Shown here piece by piece: positions 60,508-64,000 of a stretch of 64,000 bases of DNA. The first letter of the stretch is position 1; every line of letters starts with the position of its first letter. The translations under genes were made by a program, and so were the position numbers. The notes beneath the pieces are model-generated. The model was not told the DNA's origin, made no database searches, and worked only from the letters and a program-made list of their open reading frames with translations. Source of the stretch: JAPPLB01 sp965218555 (lineage in GTDB: Bacteria; Acidobacteriota; Terriglobia; Bryobacterales; UBA6623); contig OZ244625.1 in assembly GCA_965218555.1 (NCBI GenBank), positions 5,580,001 through 5,644,000 on the forward strand, in the 5' to 3' direction.

Positions 60508-62503
60508 GACGTTTCCTTGCGGTCGCAATCACGCGCGTTCGCGGGGCGATGCGCTTGATCTTGCTGGGGATGAGCGCTATCAACGTTCCCATGACCAGCA
60601 TCCAGGCACCGACCCAAATCCAGTTAACGAGAGGCTTGATGTAGGCCCCGATGACGGGTCGCTGTCCCTCGGTCGCGAATCCGGCGAAGACGACGTAGAC
60701 ATCCTCTTTCAGCCGAGCCCGGATGGCCGGAATGCCCGTATCCTGGCCGCTTGCGTGGTACAGGCGCCGCTCCGGCTCCAGCTTCTGGAGAAACTCCCCG
60801 TCGCGGTAGACGTCAATGACCGCCACTCCACTGGCGTAGTTGGCGTTGTTGTCCTCGGTCTGCTCTTTCAGCTCGAACTCATAGCGGCCGAGGGGCAACT
60901 TGTCGCCGACATTCATCTCGGCCTGCGTTTCCCGGTTGAAGGCGGACCCGGCGAAGCCGATGAACATGATCACGATCGCCATATGCACGAGATAGCCGCC
61001 GTAGCGCCGTGTATTGCGATGCGTCAACTCGACCATGGCGCGCCCGAGCCACATATCCTGCTTCTGCTGGATGACGCGCGCTCCGCGATAGAACTCGAGG
61101 GTAATCGTGATTCCGACGAACATGCACAGGATGAAGCACATGAGGGCGTAGAAATGGGTGACTCCCAAAGCGAACAAGACGACGCCCAGAACGATCGAAG
61201 TCACCGCCGGCCACAGGAAGTTGCGGCGCAGGCTTTCCACCGACGTGCGGCGCCAGGCAAAGAGCGGGCCGACACCGGTCAGCAACAGCAACAGCAGGGC
61301 GATCGGAATGTTCACCCGGTTGAAGAAGGGCGCGCCGACGCTGATCTTCTCGTTGGTAAACGCTTCGCTGATGACCGGGAACATCGTGCCCCACAGCACT
61401 GCGAAGCAGCTTGCCAGCAGAATGACGTTGTTGAAGAGAAAGCTCGATTCGCGCGAGACGACTGAATCGAGCTCGTTCTCACTCTTGAGATAGTCGAGGC
61501 GGCTGAGGATCAAGAAAACCGCCAGCGCCGTCATGGCGGTGAGATAGAAGTTGAAGTACGGTCCGATCGGAGATTGGGCGAACGCATGGACGGAGCTGAC
61601 CATGCCGGTCCGCGTCAGCATCGTCCCGAAGATGCAGAGCAGGAACGTGGCCGAGACCAGCACGACGTTCCACACTTTCATCATGCCTTTCTTCTCTTGC
61701 ATCATCACCGAGTGCAAGAAGGCCGTGGCGGTGATCCACGGCAGGAGCGAAGCATTCTCGACCGGATCCCACGCCCAGTAGCCGCCCCAGCCGAGCACGT
61801 CGTAGGACCAGCGGGCGCCCAGCAGAATGCCGCAAGCTTGGAAGAGCCATGTGACCATCGTCCAGATGCGCGTCGTGTGAATCCAGCGATCGCCGGGCTG
61901 GCGGGTGATTAACGATGCCATCGCGAAGGCGAACGGCACGGCGAACCCGACATAGCCGAGATACAACATCGGCGGATGGATGGCCATCAACGGATGTTGC
62001 AGCAACGGATTCAGCCCGTTGCCGTCGGCCATGGGAGTAATCTGCGATCCCGACATCAGCACCTGGAAAGGGCTCACGATGAACGCGATCAGCATCAGGA
62101 AGAATGCCTGGACGCTCATCATGATCGCGACGACATAGGAGATCATGTCGCGATGCGCACGCCGCCCCAGGTAAACCGCAATGAAGGAATAGGTCGCCAA
62201 GATCCAACTCCAGAAAAGGAGCGAACCTTCCTGTCCGCCCCATAGCGCGGCGAACTTATAGAATCCCGGCAAGTCAGCGTTGCTGCGCGAAGAGACGTAA
62301 CTGAGCCGGAAGTCATCGGTGAAAATCGCGTACAGCAGCAAAACGGTAGCCGAGGTCACCATCACCCACATGGCGGCCACGGCGCGCTGCGCACTGAGCT
62401 CGAGGAAGGGGTTGCGCCTCCATTTGCCCACGAGGGCCGCAACCGCTGCATAGACGGCCAGGCAGAATCCGAGCAGAACTGTAAGGTATCCGAGGTTTTC
62501 CAT
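60488..62503 (-). CDS. ccmF: Heme lyase CcmF
   Basis: A 671-residue polytopic membrane protein with the tryptophan-rich WWD-type heme-binding domain: FAALWGGQEGSLLFWSWIL, GARWSYDVLGWGGYWAWDPVENASLLPW, and conserved His in LQHPLMAIHPPMLYLGYVG and around VHMAIVIMFIGFAG. It joins heme from CcmE to apocytochrome thiols at the periplasmic face together with CcmH. The C-terminal soluble domain (YASGVAVIDVYRDGEFLQKLEPE, DVYVVFAG) is present. ATG 62503, 68 bp after the ccmE stop; the ccmH start lies inside its last codons. Confidence 0.96.
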   Translation of the reverse strand: MENLGYLTVLLGFCLAVYAAVAALVGKWRRNPFLELSAQRAVAAMWVMVTSATVLLLYAIFTDDFRLSYVSSRSNADLPGFYKFAALWGGQEGSLLFWSWILATYSFIAVYLGRRAHRDMISYVVAIMMSVQAFFLMLIAFIVSPFQVLMSGSQITPMADGNGLNPLLQHPLMAIHPPMLYLGYVGFAVPFAFAMASLITRQPGDRWIHTTRIWTMVTWLFQACGILLGARWSYDVLGWGGYWAWDPVENASLLPWITATAFLHSVMMQEKKGMMKVWNVVLVSATFLLCIFGTMLTRTGMVSSVHAFAQSPIGPYFNFYLTAMTALAVFLILSRLDYLKSENELDSVVSRESSFLFNNVILLASCFAVLWGTMFPVISEAFTNEKISVGAPFFNRVNIPIALLLLLLTGVGPLFAWRRTSVESLRRNFLWPAVTSIVLGVVLFALGVTHFYALMCFILCMFVGITITLEFYRGARVIQQKQDMWLGRAMVELTHRNTRRYGGYLVHMAIVIMFIGFAGSAFNRETQAEMNVGDKLPLGRYEFELKEQTEDNNANYASGVAVIDVYRDGEFLQKLEPERRLYHASGQDTGIPAIRARLKEDVYVVFAGFATEGQRPVIGAYIKPLVNWIWVGAWMLVMGTLIALIPSKIKRIAPRTRVIATARKRHEVFAK

Positions 62504-62571
62504 GGTTATCCCAACGGCGAGCCGTCCGCGGCTACAAACGGCTCAACCCCGCGCCCCGGGCTGAAAGGCAC

Positions 62572-63024
62572 CTAGATCGACGCCTTGCTTTCCACCGGCT
62601 CGGCGCTATAGACGGGGGCTGAGCCCTCCCCCGGCGTGGCTTCGTATTTCGAGGCGCACTTTGCCTGAATCAGCCGCGCCTCGAAGACCTGGTCGTCACG
62701 CAGCCGACCCGTGCAGAGCGCCTGCGCGCCGTTGCGGAACGTGTCCGGCAACGGATCGCGGCCGACATAAACAACCTGCAGCTCGGTGTCTTCCTGCGTG
62801 ATCGTGAACGCAACGCTGTCGGCCTTGCGAACGATCGAGTTCTCCTTCACGTCGCCCCCTACGCGCAATCGCCGCTCGGCGTTGGGGTTCTCGATGGCGT
62901 GAAGTTCCTTGACCGTTACATAGTACGTTGCATTGGCGTCAATGCCGTCGATCGCCAACCAGCCCAGCACACCGACGATCACTCCTGTAACGAGACCAAA
63001 CTTGATACGAGGATTCATAACCAT
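62572..63024 (-). CDS. ccmE: Heme chaperone CcmE, CXXXY variant
   Basis: A 150-residue membrane-anchored OB-fold heme chaperone: an N-terminal helix (FGLVTGVIVGVLGWLAI), then YYVTVKELHA, RRLRVGGDVKENSIV, VVYVGRDPLPDTFRNG. The heme-attachment site, HXXXY in E. coli, is CASKY here (Cys123, Tyr127 in AKCASKYE), so heme would be held by Cys rather than His. CXXXY-type CcmE is known from a System I variant in some archaea and bacteria. GGAGGG precedes ATG 63024. It is the first gene of the ccm run and is divergent from the dipeptidase gene. Confidence 0.93.
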   Translation of the reverse strand: MVMNPRIKFGLVTGVIVGVLGWLAIDGIDANATYYVTVKELHAIENPNAERRLRVGGDVKENSIVRKADSVAFTITQEDTELQVVYVGRDPLPDTFRNGAQALCTGRLRDDQVFEARLIQAKCASKYEATPGEGSAPVYSAEPVESKASI

Positions 63025-63131
63025 CTTCCCTCCGGGGCATCAACCCCGACTAAAACACAGTATAGTACGTTCACCGTTCGCGAACGCGCGGTCATGCCGC
63101 CCCGCCGCCAACTCCGTAAGAGGTTCTCACC

Positions 63132-64000
63132 ATGTCATCACAAGTCATGACTCGCCGCAATTTTTTCGGGACAACGGCCGCGGCTTCCGCAGCCCTGGCT
63201 CAATCCCCCGCTCCCAACGAAACCATCGAGCGCGCCCGTAAAGCGGCGCTCGACGTGCTCAAGCCCAGCCAGAGGGACCTCGACCACGGCCTCGAACTGC
63301 ACGCCAACTCGATCGTGTTCGACGCGTACGGGTTCGCGCCACGCGCCGCCATTGACGGCGATGCCATGCGGAAAGCCATGGAAGCCGGCGCGTCGGAGCT
63401 CGAGCTGCAGGACATGCACGAAGACATGACCATGACCCGCGCTGCCGTCGACCCGGCGGAGCGCGCCGAATTCCTCCAAGCCTGGAAGGCCTCCGGCGTC
63501 ACGTGCATCTTCCAGAACTGCGGTGAAGAGGGCAACGACCCGCTGGTTCTCCTCAAGCGCCTGGCGCGCTTCACCTATTTGACTGACTCGATCCGCGACA
63601 TTCTGCGGCATGCGGTCTTCCCTGACGACGTCCGTCAGGCAAAGCGAGACGGCGTGGGGTGCCTGTACTTCAGCGGCAACGGCGTGCCGCTCACGCAGGC
63701 CTGGGTCTCCGTCGAAGATGAACTGCGCTATATCCGCGTCTTCTATCAGCTCGGCATACGCATGATGCACGTCACCTACAATCGCCGGAACCGGCTGGGC
63801 GACGGCTGCGCGGAGCCGGCGAACGGAGGCTTGAGTGATTTCGGGAGGGCGGCGGTGGATGAACTGAACCGCGCCGGCGTGATCGTCGACGTAGCGCACT
63901 CCGGCTGGCAGACCAGCCTCGAAGCGGCGCAACGGTCATCGAAACCGATGGTTGCCAGCCACTCCACGTGCGGGGCGCTGTACGAGCACATTCGCTCCAA
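63132..64000 (+). CDS. Tat-exported membrane dipeptidase (M19), cut by the window edge
   Basis: An open frame from ATG 63132 runs off the right edge after 289 codons. The leader SSQVMTRRNFFGTTAAASAALA is a twin-arginine signal. The body has M19 dipeptidase features: the start of the metal-binding barrel around SIVFDAYGFAP (here DAYGF where many have DGHxD, so a ligand differs), FYQLGIRMMHVTYNRRN (HLTYNxxN-type), LSDFGRAAVDELNRAGVIVDVAHSGW and PMVASHSTCGAL (metal His residues). It probably cleaves dipeptides or D-amino-acid dipeptides in the periplasm. AGAGG precedes the start. It is divergent from ccmE. Confidence 0.85.
   Translation, partial: MSSQVMTRRNFFGTTAAASAALAQSPAPNETIERARKAALDVLKPSQRDLDHGLELHANSIVFDAYGFAPRAAIDGDAMRKAMEAGASELELQDMHEDMTMTRAAVDPAERAEFLQAWKASGVTCIFQNCGEEGNDPLVLLKRLARFTYLTDSIRDILRHAVFPDDVRQAKRDGVGCLYFSGNGVPLTQAWVSVEDELRYIRVFYQLGIRMMHVTYNRRNRLGDGCAEPANGGLSDFGRAAVDELNRAGVIVDVAHSGWQTSLEAAQRSSKPMVASHSTCGALYEHIRS

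Noticed and set aside
63060..63095. Palindrome CGTTCGCGAACG in the ccmE/dipeptidase intergenic region as an operator
   Set aside because: A 12-bp palindrome in GC-rich DNA is common and no regulator gene is adjacent.

Overview
The window is a GC-rich bacterial chromosome segment. It carries many Tat-type (RR) and lipoprotein signal peptides, a DUF1552/DUF1592 pair, Gfo/Idh/MocA oxidoreductases, sulfatases, enolase-superfamily proteins, phytanoyl-CoA dioxygenase and creatininase homologues, and a System I cytochrome c maturation cluster. This mix is typical of Acidobacteriota of the Solibacter/Bryobacter type. Planctomycete-like groups share part of it, there is no rRNA or marker protein here to settle it, and the assignment is an inference.

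Left part (0-21.7 kb): a TolB-like propeller protein, glutamine synthetase glnA with a clear terminator, and a lipoprotein sulfatase. A visibly lower-GC insert follows (about 5.8-8.5 kb). It holds an unrecognised protein coupled to an Hsp70/actin-fold ATPase whose frame is split by one TAG, next to a decayed tyrosine integrase. After it come an AMP-ligase/ACP/acyltransferase fusion, methylmalonyl-CoA epimerase, an enolase-superfamily protein, cysE, the DUF1552/DUF1592 secreted pair, a Tat-exported Gfo/Idh/MocA protein and an amidohydrolase.

Middle (21.7-35.8 kb): an IS5-type element abuts the amidohydrolase stop codon. Next are an NCS2 nucleobase permease with an extra C-terminal domain and a gene graveyard. 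The graveyard has two ~215-bp direct repeats made of permease tail plus amidohydrolase fragment, flanking a frameshifted ADP-ribosylglycohydrolase, then a cadherin-like scrap. An AbrB/VapC toxin-antitoxin pair and a minus-strand run (sulfatase, PfkB kinase, Gfo/Idh/MocA, TlpA-like protein, DUF2007) follow; several of these genes overlap by 4 bp. After them lie a CADD-like diiron protein, an Ldh2-type dehydrogenase, a frameshifted alpha/beta hydrolase and tRNA-Arg(CCU).

Right part (36-64 kb): an enolase-superfamily protein, RodZ-like protein, beta-propeller protein, an M20 peptidase fused to a STAS domain, a LOG-family protein, HAD phosphatase, the heme genes hemE and hemG, an SH3 lipoprotein, and two tandem alpha-hydroxy-acid oxidases of which the second has lost key residues. 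Then comes an IS hot spot: an IS1182-like element whose right-hand CTAG duplication was hit by an IS630 element. Two ~250-bp MITE-like elements at 12.3 and 46.0 kb share the IS1182-like ends. The window closes with an uncharacterised secreted protein, PhyH and creatininase homologues, the ccm cluster (ccmE with a CXXXY heme site, ccmF, ccmH, a ccmI-like gene, a secreted-domain protein, ccmA, ccmB) and the start of a Tat-exported M19 dipeptidase.

The strongest leads for something undescribed are the Hsp70-like cassette in the low-GC island and the M20-STAS fusion. The MITE/IS relationship and the repeat-flanked graveyard are the clearest mobile-DNA stories.
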